Assembly: GCA_036733985.1 (NCBI GenBank)
Contig: DAIMZM010000075.1
Location: forward strand, 1 to 12,268
DNA from: DAIMZM01 sp036733985
Lineage (GTDB): Bacteria; Bacillota; Dehalobacteriia; UBA4068
Length of the DNA stretch: 12,268 nucleotides
Direction of reading: 5' to 3'
This document shows, one piece after another, positions 1-7,677 of the stretch. The translations under genes were made by a program, and so were the position numbers. The stretch's first letter is position 1. Each line of letters starts with the position of its first letter. The notes under the pieces were generated by a model. The model searched no databases. It was given only the letters and a program-made list of their open reading frames with translations, and was not told where the DNA came from.

Positions 1-38
1 CCTGGGCTGCCGAGACAGGGGCAAGGGGATCCTTTACC

Positions 39-2405
39 TTAGCAGCAGCTCCTATGCTCGGTGCGCTTGATAATATCTTCCTGCACCTGCTGGTCCAGCT
101 CGACGAAAAAGGCGGAATAGCCGGCGACGCGGACCATCAGGTTCTTATAGTTCTCAGGATGCTTCTGGGCGTCTCTTAAAGTGGCTTCATCGATCACATT
201 GATCTGCACATGCTGCCCGCCGGCGTCGCAATAACCTTTGACAAAAGCGCCGATCATTTCCAGACCCTTATCGCCTTTGGCGATGGCCGGGTCAAATTTA
301 TGATTGACCAGAACGCCCTTTTGCACCAGGAGCGTATCCAAAGAGCCGATGGAATTGCCCACAGCCGTGGGGCCGTTTCTGTCCAGGCCATTGATGGGAG
401 AGGCGTTATTGGCCATGGGTTCGCCGTCGCTTCGGCCGTCCGGCGTGGCGCCCACGCATCTGCCCTGCCAGATATTGTAAGTCTGGTTGAGGATGATCAG
501 CTGATAAGGGCCGAAGCGGCTGTCCTGATGCCGGCCGTTTTCTTCCGCGCAGAATTCCATCAGCTTGCGGCCGTATTCGTCCACGAAAGGATCGTCATTG
601 CCGTAATGGGGCATTTTGTTTTTAAACAGTTCCCGCCATTCTTCTTTGCCGGCATAATTGCTGTCCAGCATATCCACCATTTCCCGTAGGGTCATCATCT
701 GCTTTTGGAACACCACCCGGTCAATGACGGCCAGGGAATCAATGGTATTGGCCACGCCGCTGATGAAGGTGCCGGTGCTGCTGTATTTGGCGCCGTTCTT
801 CTGCAGGATGCGGCCCTTCTCAATGCAGCCTTCAACAGTGGTGGAGGCGAACACAGTGGGCGCGATCTGGGAATGGAGGGAGGAGCACATGCCGTAAGCA
901 TTCAGGTGCATATCGCAGAAGAAGCTGAACTGCTTTTGATAAGCCTGCCAAACCTCATCCATGGTTTTAAAATCTTCCGGCCGGCCGGTCTGGGGACCCA
1001 CCTGCTTTTTGGTCTTGGGATCATAGCCGTTATGCAGCACAAATTCCAAGACTTTCAACACATTGATAAAGCCCGCCACCGGCCGGAAATCGGTTTTGCC
1101 GGGAACGGTAGCTTCCACGCAGCCCAAGATGGCATAATCCCGGGCTTCCTTGATGGTGCCGCCATCCGCCAGCACCCGGGGAATATTGATCTCGTCGTTA
1201 AAGAAAGCCGGCTGGCCTAACCCCTTCTGGGTCAGCTTCAGCGCCCTTTTAAATATTTCCCCATCGCATTTTTTATTGTAGCGGAAGGAAATGGCCGGCT
1301 GGGTGACCTGAGCGCCGTCGGCGGCTTCCAGATACAGGTAAGTCAGACGGTTGCAGGCGTCCTTGTTTTGTCCGTCAACGCCGCCGATGGTCACATTGGT
1401 CCACATGGGGAAACCGGCATAAGCTTCGGATTCAATATGATCCCGCAGCTCAAAGATTTCCGTCCATTTGATGCGCAGGGCCTGGATCAGCTCCACAATC
1501 CCTGCCTCGTCCAGGATACCGGCCTCGATATCATGCTGGAAATAGGGGTACATGAACTGGTCGAAGCGGCCGATGCTGTGATTATGCCCGGCGTTTTCGA
1601 TCTGATAAACCAGGTGGATGAACCAGACGAACTGGGTGGCCTGGGCAAAGGTTTGGGCCGGGAATTCCGGCACCAGCCGGCAGGTCTCGGCGATGGCCAG
1701 CAGCTCGGCCTTTCGCCGGGCGTCACCGCATTCGGCAGCCATTTTTTCCGCCAGATCAGCATAGCGGTGGGCAAAGGCAATGGCGGCTTCCAGGGTGATG
1801 ATCATCCCTTCCCAGGTGTCTTTCTGCTCCTGGGTCAGGAAATCATAATGTTCAATGCCATCCAGCTTGGCCTGGATTTCCTGGATCATGGCCCGGAAGC
1901 CCTTGGACAGGATAGTGGCAAAATCCGGCATATGGCTGGCTGTGGAAACGATTCTGGAACCAATGGTCAAAATACCGGTCAGCGCAGCCTCTTTGGCTTC
2001 CGCAGGCAGATGGCTGTCAATGATTTCCCGGAAGCCCCGCCCGCGCCAGGCTTTACAGATTTCGATCAGCTCTTCTTTATCGCCGGGATGCAGCCAACGC
2101 AGGCGGTCGGTGGTGCGGGTATCAAAGGTATCGATATCCTCCAGTATCCATTCGGTGCCATATTCGGGATGGACAGGCACAGTCCTAAAGGCCTCGCCAT
2201 GATTGCCCACGACGATTTCTTCATCCGCGATGTAAATCTCCATGTTCTCAAGCAAATACTTGAGCATCTTAGCCTTTCTGGCGATAGGGCTTTCAATGGA
2301 CGGCTGTTGATAATATTTAGTAACAAGCCTGGCCCGATCAAGAGAGACCCCCGGTTTTGCGTTGCGCAACTGATTATTCAGGAACTCAATTTTTTCTGTT
2401 GCCAT
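39..2405 (-). CDS. Glycyl radical enzyme of the diol dehydratase/PflD-like superfamily, substrate unassigned
   Basis: This 788-residue cytoplasmic enzyme should carry out anaerobic radical chemistry after a partner activase places a radical on its backbone glycine. The glycyl-radical motif VRVAGYSAFF has Gly762, and the thiyl-radical motif GCVE has Cys429 and Glu431. Length and overall pattern match the glycerol dehydratase/HypD/YbiW group; pyruvate formate-lyase would carry adjacent Cys-Cys here. By eye against remembered glycerol dehydratase, His158 and His274 match catalytic histidines. The conserved Ser after the second histidine is Asn275, and the catalytic Asp about 14 residues after the Cys is Val443, so simple diol dehydration is unlikely. 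Arylacetate decarboxylases are usually about 900 residues, which argues against them. The C-terminus ends in RSCC, which is unusual. The ATG at 2405 has GGAGG eight bases upstream. The activase gene lies immediately upstream. The family call is firm; the reaction is unknown. Confidence 0.93.
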   Translation of the reverse strand: MATEKIEFLNNQLRNAKPGVSLDRARLVTKYYQQPSIESPIARKAKMLKYLLENMEIYIADEEIVVGNHGEAFRTVPVHPEYGTEWILEDIDTFDTRTTDRLRWLHPGDKEELIEICKAWRGRGFREIIDSHLPAEAKEAALTGILTIGSRIVSTASHMPDFATILSKGFRAMIQEIQAKLDGIEHYDFLTQEQKDTWEGMIITLEAAIAFAHRYADLAEKMAAECGDARRKAELLAIAETCRLVPEFPAQTFAQATQFVWFIHLVYQIENAGHNHSIGRFDQFMYPYFQHDIEAGILDEAGIVELIQALRIKWTEIFELRDHIESEAYAGFPMWTNVTIGGVDGQNKDACNRLTYLYLEAADGAQVTQPAISFRYNKKCDGEIFKRALKLTQKGLGQPAFFNDEINIPRVLADGGTIKEARDYAILGCVEATVPGKTDFRPVAGFINVLKVLEFVLHNGYDPKTKKQVGPQTGRPEDFKTMDEVWQAYQKQFSFFCDMHLNAYGMCSSLHSQIAPTVFASTTVEGCIEKGRILQKNGAKYSSTGTFISGVANTIDSLAVIDRVVFQKQMMTLREMVDMLDSNYAGKEEWRELFKNKMPHYGNDDPFVDEYGRKLMEFCAEENGRHQDSRFGPYQLIILNQTYNIWQGRCVGATPDGRSDGEPMANNASPINGLDRNGPTAVGNSIGSLDTLLVQKGVLVNHKFDPAIAKGDKGLEMIGAFVKGYCDAGGQHVQINVIDEATLRDAQKHPENYKNLMVRVAGYSAFFVELDQQVQEDIIKRTEHRSCC

Positions 2406-2466
2406 TTTGCATCCTCCTTTTTGGCATTCCTTTGACTTTTTATCCCTTAATACCAGCGCTCATAAC

Positions 2467-2503
2467 ATCAATCAAACTTTATAAACTTTATCAACCAAAC
2501 TTT
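2467..2503 (-). repeat. Three direct AAAGTTT repeats upstream of the glycyl radical enzyme gene
   Basis: Read on the minus strand, AAAGTTTGGTTGAT (2490-2503), AAAGTTTAT (2481-2489) and AAAGTTTGATTGAT (2467-2480) follow one another directly. The outer two units differ at one base and begin 23 bases apart, about two helical turns. They lie in the 136-base gap between the activase stop and the glycyl radical enzyme start and overlap a possible promoter. Such spacing is compatible with a regulator binding direct repeats, but the region is AT-rich and no binding protein can be named. Confidence 0.5.
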
Positions 2504-2506
2504 CAG
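2478..2506 (-). promoter_or_regulatory. Possible internal promoter for the glycyl radical enzyme gene
   Basis: On the minus strand, CTGAAA (2501-2506), a 17-base spacer and TATAAA (2478-2483) form a weak sigma-A-like promoter about 70 bases ahead of the start codon. It coincides with the AAAGTTT repeats. It would let the enzyme be made in excess over its activase, as is needed because the activase is catalytic. The match is modest in AT-rich DNA. Confidence 0.3.
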
Positions 2507-2541
2507 GGAATCAAATCTTTAGGCCGCGCAACCATCCGGCT

Positions 2542-3477
2542 TCAGTCCAAATCATTGTCTTTATTGTAAATGCAGGCTTTTCCAGCCGGGCCCAATACCG
2601 TGTTGGCCGCGTCCTTAAGCGCGTCCATCTCAGCCTCGGTGGGCCCGCTGATATCGGCGAGGGCATAGTCCAGGCCCAGAAGCTTATACTTATTGACGCC
2701 CAGCTTATGGTAGGCCAGCAGTTCATATTTGGTCACATTGGCCAGCCCGCTGCAAAAGGCCGCCGTGGCCAGGATATTTTCCCGGCTGTCATTATAACCG
2801 GGAACCACCGGCGTGCGCACATGGATCTCAATATTGTGCCGGTCGATCTTTTTCAGGTTCTCTAGGATTTTTTCATTGCCTTGGCCGGTGATGGCCTGGT
2901 GCTTTGCGCTGTCCATATGTTTGAGGTCAAAGTAAATAAAATCAAGATAGTCCAGGCAACCCTGGAAGCTCTCATAATCCGCGTAGCCGCAGGTTTCAAT
3001 GGCCACATGAATGCCGTTGTCCCGGCATTTCTTCGCCACCGCGGTTAAAAAGGCCGACTGCAGCAAGGGCTCGCCGCCGGAAAAGGTCACGCCGCCGCCG
3101 GAATGATGATAATAATATTTATCCTGGCTGATCCTGCGGAACAGCTCCTCTACGGAAATTTCTTCGCCAAAGCGTATCCTGGCTTCACTGCAGCACAGAT
3201 CGGCGCAGTCCCCGCAGCCGGTGCATTGCCTGCGGTCAAAAGCCATAGCCCCCGCGTCATCCAGGTAAATGGCTCCCTGGCGGCACAGCTTCAAACAAAT
3301 GCCGCAGCCAATGCAGCGGCTGGGATTAAAAGTCAGCACCGGCCGGAAGCTGAGGGATTCCGGATTGGCACACCACAGGCAGCGCATGCCGCAGCCCTTG
3401 AAAAAAACCGTGGTACGCATGCCCCGGCCATCGTGTATGGAACATCTTTGCACATTGAAAATAAGACCTTTTGTCAT
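2542..3477 (-). CDS. Glycyl radical enzyme activating enzyme (radical SAM)
   Basis: This 311-residue radical-SAM protein should cleave S-adenosylmethionine reductively and abstract hydrogen from the glycine of the neighbouring enzyme. The SAM-cluster motif CxxxCxxC is Cys29-Cys33-Cys36. A ferredoxin-like insert follows with two further four-cysteine sets, Cys55/58/61/65 and Cys85/88/91/95, expected to hold two more [4Fe-4S] clusters. The GGxVTFSGGEP motif lies near residues 127-137. This double-cluster insert is typical of activases for non-formate-lyase glycyl radical enzymes. The ATG at 3477 is preferred because GAGGA lies seven bases upstream. A TTG at 3504 would add nine residues but has no ribosome binding site. 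Placing the activase upstream of its target is consistent with a dedicated pair. Confidence 0.93.
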   Translation of the reverse strand: MTKGLIFNVQRCSIHDGRGMRTTVFFKGCGMRCLWCANPESLSFRPVLTFNPSRCIGCGICLKLCRQGAIYLDDAGAMAFDRRQCTGCGDCADLCCSEARIRFGEEISVEELFRRISQDKYYYHHSGGGVTFSGGEPLLQSAFLTAVAKKCRDNGIHVAIETCGYADYESFQGCLDYLDFIYFDLKHMDSAKHQAITGQGNEKILENLKKIDRHNIEIHVRTPVVPGYNDSRENILATAAFCSGLANVTKYELLAYHKLGVNKYKLLGLDYALADISGPTEAEMDALKDAANTVLGPAGKACIYNKDNDLD

Positions 3478-3515
3478 GTATGGGTCCTCGTCAATACTCG
3501 TCAATAAATTAAAGA

Positions 3516-3546
3516 ATTGTACATTTTCTTACTTCTTCTATACCAA
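3516..3546 (-). promoter_or_regulatory. Candidate promoter of the activase-glycyl radical enzyme pair
   Basis: On the minus strand, TACAAT at 3516-3521 is a five-of-six -10 match preceded by TG. TTGGTA at 3541-3546 could serve as -35, but the spacer is 19 bases. Transcription would start about 30 bases before the ATG at 3477, which fits a short leader holding the ribosome binding site. The long spacer makes the call tentative and could mean activator dependence. Confidence 0.3.
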
Positions 3547-3603
3547 AACTAACACAACCGCTAAATCAAAGCAAACAAATATTATTTATATTCCTATAAA
3601 TGA

Positions 3604-3620
3604 ATATGCCGATCGCATAT
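3604..3620. promoter_or_regulatory. 17-base palindrome, possible operator
   Basis: ATATGC-CGATC-GCATAT is a perfect six-base dyad around five bases. It lies about 60 bases upstream of the candidate -35 box of the activase promoter, a position compatible with an activator or upstream repressor site. No regulator gene for it lies nearby, and a hairpin function is less likely because no T-tract follows. Confidence 0.3.
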
Positions 3621-3761
3621 GTATTAGCGGCTCTATTAGGCCTTTTAACTATATGATCCTTGATGGACGCCGGAAATTTGCTGCCAAAGCCCTTAAGTTT
3701 GCATAATTTTGCCAAAAATTGTTGTCGGGCGGGACAAACCGGACGGAAAAGTGTTTGCCGG

Positions 3762-3798
3762 AAAATAAAAAGCAGTACCCGTCCATAACGGATACTGC
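3762..3798 (-). terminator. Intrinsic terminator of the ABC transporter operon
   Basis: On the minus strand a hairpin forms from GCAGTA and CCGT on one side (3772-3782, with one mismatched base) and ACGG and TACTGC on the other (3788-3798), around a five-base loop. It is followed by TTTTTATTTTC. It begins 25 bases after the permease stop codon and fits rho-independent termination. Confidence 0.85.
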
Positions 3799-3823
3799 AG
3801 TCCCGGGTATTGAGGGCCCGGCT

Positions 3824-6800
3824 TCACTCAATGCTTTTCAAGGAGGCGATCATATCGATTTTGGCAATAAATTTGAACATGATCAGATTCACCAGGGCGG
3901 CGAAGAGGAAAGTCAGGCCGGCGGAATAGACGTAGCTGGGCCAGAGCAGGTCCCGGCTGAACATCACCATATCGATTTCCATGGTGGTGATGATATAGCG
4001 CTGCAGAAGCACCCCCAGGCCCAGGCCGGCCAGGGCGCCGATTACGGTCAGCAGCACGTTCTCCCGGTAAATATAGGTGGCCAGCTCGCCGTTGAGAAAG
4101 CCCAGCACCTTAATAGTGGCCAGCTCCCGGCTGCGTTCTTCCAGGCTGACGGAGGTCAGGCTGAACAGCACCACAAAGACCAGGGCGGCCGCGGAGAGGA
4201 TCAGCACCGGCACGATATCGTTAAGGGCGCCCACCATTTTTGTCACAGCACTGCGCACGCTGTCGTTGAAGGTTAGGGAGGTGACGGCGGACAGTCCCAG
4301 CAGCCGGGCGCTGAGGGCCTCCTCCCCGCCTCCGCCGGCAGCCAGGCGGCACAGCACCTGGTTGACCGCGGGCGCCCTGCCGAAAGCCTGCTGATACAGG
4401 TTAGGAGACATAAAGATATAGTGGTTGATATAATTCTCCGTCAAGCCGCCGATAGTCAGGGCAACGGTTTCGCCGTCCTCATTCCTGAGATTCAGGCTGT
4501 CCCCCGCCGCCAGGCCCAGCATAGCGGCGAGCTTCTCCGTGATCAGCACCGTATCCGCCCCCAGTTCAAGAGGGGCCCCTGTCAGCCGGTCCCGGAAATG
4601 GACAAAGCCGGTAAATTCCGGAACAGACTCGGGCACGGTCAGATAAGCCGTCTTTACCTGGCCATCGGCTAAAACATCCACCGCCTCCTGGCTTAATTTG
4701 GCGCTGGCGCTGAGCTCCCGGCCCGCCCTTAAGGCCCCGTCCAGTTCAGCCAGATCCGCCGGGGAGAGATCCTGCTGCAAATTGATTTGTAGATCAAAAG
4801 ACTGCAGGGTATCGTACTGTTTGCCGACAATGGTGGTCACGGAATCCCGGAGGCCGAAGCCGGTAAACATCAGGGCTGTGCAGCCCGCCACGCCGAACAG
4901 GGTCATAAACAGCCGCTTCCGGTAGCGGAGCAAATTGCGGATAGCCACCTTCTGGGAAAAATTGAACCTGCGCCAGAGCAGGGGCAGCTTTTCCAGGAGA
5001 ATGCGTTTGCCGGCCCGGGGCGCTGCCGGCCGCATCAGCTCTGCCGGGGCCTGCCGCAGGGCGCGGATGCAGACAAAATAGGCGGGCAAGGCGGCGCAGG
5101 CCACGGCGAGCCCCAGGGAAAAGGCTGCCAGAGCCGGGCTGAACAGCACCTGCAGCGGCGGCAGGCTATAGAGGGTGGCATAAGCGTTGAAGATCACCCG
5201 GGGCAAGATATTCAAGCCCGCGACCAGGCCGATGACGCTGCCGATTGCGGAGGCAGAAACCGCGTACAGCAGATAGCGGCGGGCGATTTTTTGATCGCTG
5301 TAGCCCAGGGCCTTCAGGGTGCCGATATAGGGCCGGTCGCTGTCCACCAGCCTGGTCATAGTGGTCATGGTCACCAGGATCGCCACCAGGAAGAACAGAG
5401 CCGGCACCACCAGGCTTAAAGCTTCCACCCGCTTCGCGTCCTGCTTATAGCCGAGGAAGCCCATATTGGTTTCATGATCCAGCGCATACCATTCCGGGTC
5501 TTTCAGTTCAGCCAGCTTGGCTTCGCCGTCGGCGATTTCCCGCTCCGCGTCGGCCAGCTCGGTCAGGGCCTCAGCCCGTTCCGTCTCATATTCGGCCCAG
5601 CCGTCCTGATAATCCGCCTCCCCGTCCTGCAGCTCGCTTAAGGCGTCGGCCAGCTTTTGCCTGCCCTTGGCCTGCTCCCGGCTGAAAGTGCTTTCCCCGT
5701 CTTTCAAATCGGCCAGGCCCTCTGCCAGCTTGCTTTCCGCATCCATTTTCTCCCGGCTCAAGCTATGCTCGCCATCCTGCAGCTCAGCCAAGCCCGCGTC
5801 CAGCTCTTCCTGGCCCTTAGCCTTTTCCCGTTTCAGGGTGGCTTCCCCCGCCGCCAGCTGGTCTTCCCCCGCCAGCAATTGACTTTTTGCCTCGGCCAAT
5901 TCTGCCGCCCCGGCCGAGCCGGCCTGATCCAGGGCGGCCTGGCCCGCGTCCAGCTGCGCCTTCACTTCCGCCAGCTGAGCCTGGGCCGCCGCCAGCTCCT
6001 CTTCCCCAGCAGCCAAGGTTTGCCGGCTCTCCTCCAGCCGTTGCCAGCCCCCGTCCAGTGCTTCCCTGCTAACGGCCAGCTCTGCCCCGGTTTCCTCTAA
6101 GGCTGATCCCAACGCCTGAACCCCGTAGCGGGCGGCGGCCCAGGCCTCGGAATCGGCCGGATCAGCTGTATACGCTGTGAGCACAGCGGCCAGGGCCGGT
6201 TCACTTTCCGCGAGTACGCCGGCAATACCGCTGATCGCGGCCAAATTTTCCGCTGTGGGGCCGCCGTCCAAGGGCGCGCTCAGCGTATCGTACATAGCGA
6301 CGGCCTGCTGATATTGACCATAGCCCTGGGAGTAGGCATCCTCCCCGGCCTCCAGCTCAGCCTGGGCTTGATCAAGCGCCGCCAAGCCCTTTTGCTGCTG
6401 GGCCATACCTGATTCATAGGCGCTTTTGCCGCTTTCATATTGGGCATAGCCGGCGTCCAGCTCCTGCTGGGCGGCAGCGGTCTCTTCCCTAAATTCAGCC
6501 AGGCCCGCGTCATAATCCCGCCAGCCCTGATCCAGTTCGCTCCGGGCCTCCGCCAGCTCGTTTTCAGCGTCGGCGATTTCCCGGTTAAAGGTCTCCAGGC
6601 CCGCGTAATAATCCTGCCAGCCTTGATCCAGCTGTTCCCGGGCGTCGTTGGTCTCGCTTTTGAACTGGGCAAAGCCGTCGAAATAGTCCTGCCAGCCTTG
6701 GGCCAGCTCCTGTTTGGCGTCGGCGATCTCCGTCTGATAAGTATCCCGGCCCCCCTGATAATCCCGCCAGCCGTCGGCCAGCTCGCTCCGGGCGTCCGCC

Positions 6801-7675
6801 AGCTCCGCTTCTGCCTCGTCCAGTTCTTGGTAGCCGTCGGCCACTTCCGCTTTCGCCTCGTCCAGCTCCTGCCGGGCCTCTTGCCGGATCTCCGCGTCCC
6901 GGAGCCCGGCCCGGACGCCGCCCATCGCCGCCAAAGCGCTTTTCACCGGTTCCAGCAAGTCCCCATAGGCGTCGTCAAAGCGGGACAGGGCAGCCTCATT
7001 GGCCACAGTCAAGTAGACCTGGGTATAGGCGTCGTAAGCAAAATCCTCCGGCAGGATCAGCAAAAAAGCGTCGGTTTTACCGCTGCCCACGCTGCTGGAA
7101 CCCCGTTCATAGGAAATATATAAAGGATCTTCGGCAATGCCCACAATCCGGAAGCGGTCCCGCTGCAAAGCGCCGGTCACCGGCTCCGCCGTGCCGGAAA
7201 CAATGGGCACCGTATCCCCGATCTCCCAGCCGGACAGGCTGATCAGGCGCGGATCCGCCAGGCATTCGCCGCTTTTTTCCGGCATCCGGCCCCGGAGCAG
7301 CGCCGGCTGATTGACGCTGTTCTCGCCGCCTGCCTCCGCCAGGGAATTCAGGCGGACGGTCAGGTTTTTACCAGCCAATTGAGCCAGGGCGTCGTAAGAA
7401 TAAGCCGGCATTACCCGCTCCAAGCCGGGCAGGGCCTGAATGGCCCGGATATCCTGATCGCTAAAGCCCACGGTGGAGAGGAGCCGGATATCCATGAAAT
7501 AATGGCTGTCCAGATAATCCCCGGCCGTGGCCCGCATATCCGGGCCGGTGGCCCGGAGCCCGGCGAAAAAGGCTACGCCCAAAGCGGTAATAGCCAGGAT
7601 GGCCAAAAACCGGTGCATAGTTTTGATAACCTGCCTGAAGCTGTCCTTGAAAAAGGCGTTTTCCCGCTTTCTCAT
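3824..7675 (-). CDS. FtsX-family ABC transporter permease with a very long coiled-coil extracytoplasmic insert
   Basis: This large membrane protein (about 1283 residues) is the permease partner of the ATPase encoded just upstream. Counting from the ATG at 7675, an N-terminal membrane helix (about 21-40) is followed by a MacB-like periplasmic-type domain, then an Ala/Glu/Asp/Gln-rich helical region (about 260-725). Seven further likely membrane helices lie near 752-774, 802-824, 845-869, 920-942, 1152-1177, 1207-1223 and 1252-1272, grouped as two FtsX-like cores. The motif LGVAFFAGLRATGPDMR after the first helix resembles Firmicute permeases of this type. Such MacB/FtsX systems use ATP hydrolysis to move a periplasmic-side domain and export peptides, drugs or lipids, or to signal; the substrate here is unknown. 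The ATG begins two bases after the ATPase stop. A GTG at 7684 overlapping that stop would add three residues. Confidence 0.92.
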   Translation of the reverse strand: MRKRENAFFKDSFRQVIKTMHRFLAILAITALGVAFFAGLRATGPDMRATAGDYLDSHYFMDIRLLSTVGFSDQDIRAIQALPGLERVMPAYSYDALAQLAGKNLTVRLNSLAEAGGENSVNQPALLRGRMPEKSGECLADPRLISLSGWEIGDTVPIVSGTAEPVTGALQRDRFRIVGIAEDPLYISYERGSSSVGSGKTDAFLLILPEDFAYDAYTQVYLTVANEAALSRFDDAYGDLLEPVKSALAAMGGVRAGLRDAEIRQEARQELDEAKAEVADGYQELDEAEAELADARSELADGWRDYQGGRDTYQTEIADAKQELAQGWQDYFDGFAQFKSETNDAREQLDQGWQDYYAGLETFNREIADAENELAEARSELDQGWRDYDAGLAEFREETAAAQQELDAGYAQYESGKSAYESGMAQQQKGLAALDQAQAELEAGEDAYSQGYGQYQQAVAMYDTLSAPLDGGPTAENLAAISGIAGVLAESEPALAAVLTAYTADPADSEAWAAARYGVQALGSALEETGAELAVSREALDGGWQRLEESRQTLAAGEEELAAAQAQLAEVKAQLDAGQAALDQAGSAGAAELAEAKSQLLAGEDQLAAGEATLKREKAKGQEELDAGLAELQDGEHSLSREKMDAESKLAEGLADLKDGESTFSREQAKGRQKLADALSELQDGEADYQDGWAEYETERAEALTELADAEREIADGEAKLAELKDPEWYALDHETNMGFLGYKQDAKRVEALSLVVPALFFLVAILVTMTTMTRLVDSDRPYIGTLKALGYSDQKIARRYLLYAVSASAIGSVIGLVAGLNILPRVIFNAYATLYSLPPLQVLFSPALAAFSLGLAVACAALPAYFVCIRALRQAPAELMRPAAPRAGKRILLEKLPLLWRRFNFSQKVAIRNLLRYRKRLFMTLFGVAGCTALMFTGFGLRDSVTTIVGKQYDTLQSFDLQINLQQDLSPADLAELDGALRAGRELSASAKLSQEAVDVLADGQVKTAYLTVPESVPEFTGFVHFRDRLTGAPLELGADTVLITEKLAAMLGLAAGDSLNLRNEDGETVALTIGGLTENYINHYIFMSPNLYQQAFGRAPAVNQVLCRLAAGGGGEEALSARLLGLSAVTSLTFNDSVRSAVTKMVGALNDIVPVLILSAAALVFVVLFSLTSVSLEERSRELATIKVLGFLNGELATYIYRENVLLTVIGALAGLGLGVLLQRYIITTMEIDMVMFSRDLLWPSYVYSAGLTFLFAALVNLIMFKFIAKIDMIASLKSIE
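5588..5887 (-). repeat. Second 25-residue repeat array in the permease (four units)
   Basis: Four consecutive 25-residue units occupy residues about 597-696 of the permease, giving a 75-base period in the DNA. The units share L-x2-G-x3-L-x2-G-E-x2-(L/F/Y), and three contain (K/S)RE after the last hydrophobic position. They are predicted to be helical. The hydrophobic spacing 7-7-11 repeats every 25 residues (about 3.57 residues per turn), which suggests a nearly straight coiled coil. Confidence 0.8.
6401..6796 (-). repeat. First 25-residue repeat array in the permease (five units)
   Basis: Five 25-residue units of the form A-x2-E-L-x2-G-(W/Y)-x2-Y-x2-G-x3-(F/Y) occupy residues about 294-425. 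Units three and four are separated by an extra seven residues, exactly one heptad, so the helical register is kept. The DNA repeats are visible too: CCTGCCAGCCTTG occurs at 6613 and again 75 bases later at 6688. The array has aromatic residues (W, Y, F) where the second array mostly has leucine. Confidence 0.8.
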
Positions 7676-7677
7676 GC

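Larger units (their letters stand above)
3478..3761. other. AT-rich intergenic regulatory region upstream of the activase gene
   Basis: No convincing gene is present. The region is much more AT-rich than the flanking genes and carries a candidate promoter, a 17-base palindrome and a pair of TATTAG direct repeats 12 bases apart (3622-3627 and 3634-3639). It probably contains the control elements of the glycyl radical pair. Its far end receives the terminator of the ABC operon. Confidence 0.5.

Noticed and set aside
39..2405. Pyruvate formate-lyase, choline TMA-lyase or glycerol dehydratase assignment for the glycyl radical enzyme
   Set aside because: It has a single active-site Cys in GCVE and not the adjacent Cys-Cys of formate-lyase. 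It lacks the diol dehydratase Asp, and there are no microcompartment or choline genes nearby.
1368..2435. A 355-codon open frame on the plus strand opposite the glycyl radical enzyme gene
   Set aside because: It is antisense to a gene with unmistakable catalytic motifs, has no convincing ribosome binding site and gives a protein with no recognisable domain. It reflects codon bias of the true gene.
3705..3720. Inverted repeat AATTTT-GCCA-AAAATT
   Set aside because: The short AT-only arms are expected by chance in this AT-rich gap and have no clear relation to a promoter or stop codon.
3649..3831. A 60-codon minus-strand frame downstream of the permease
   Set aside because: It overlaps the permease end and the terminator, has no ribosome binding site and no recognisable protein features.
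6440..7123. Long plus-strand open frames opposite the permease coiled-coil region, with repeated segments
   Set aside because: The repetition is the mirror image of the 25-residue repeats in the real gene; high GC leaves the opposite frame open.
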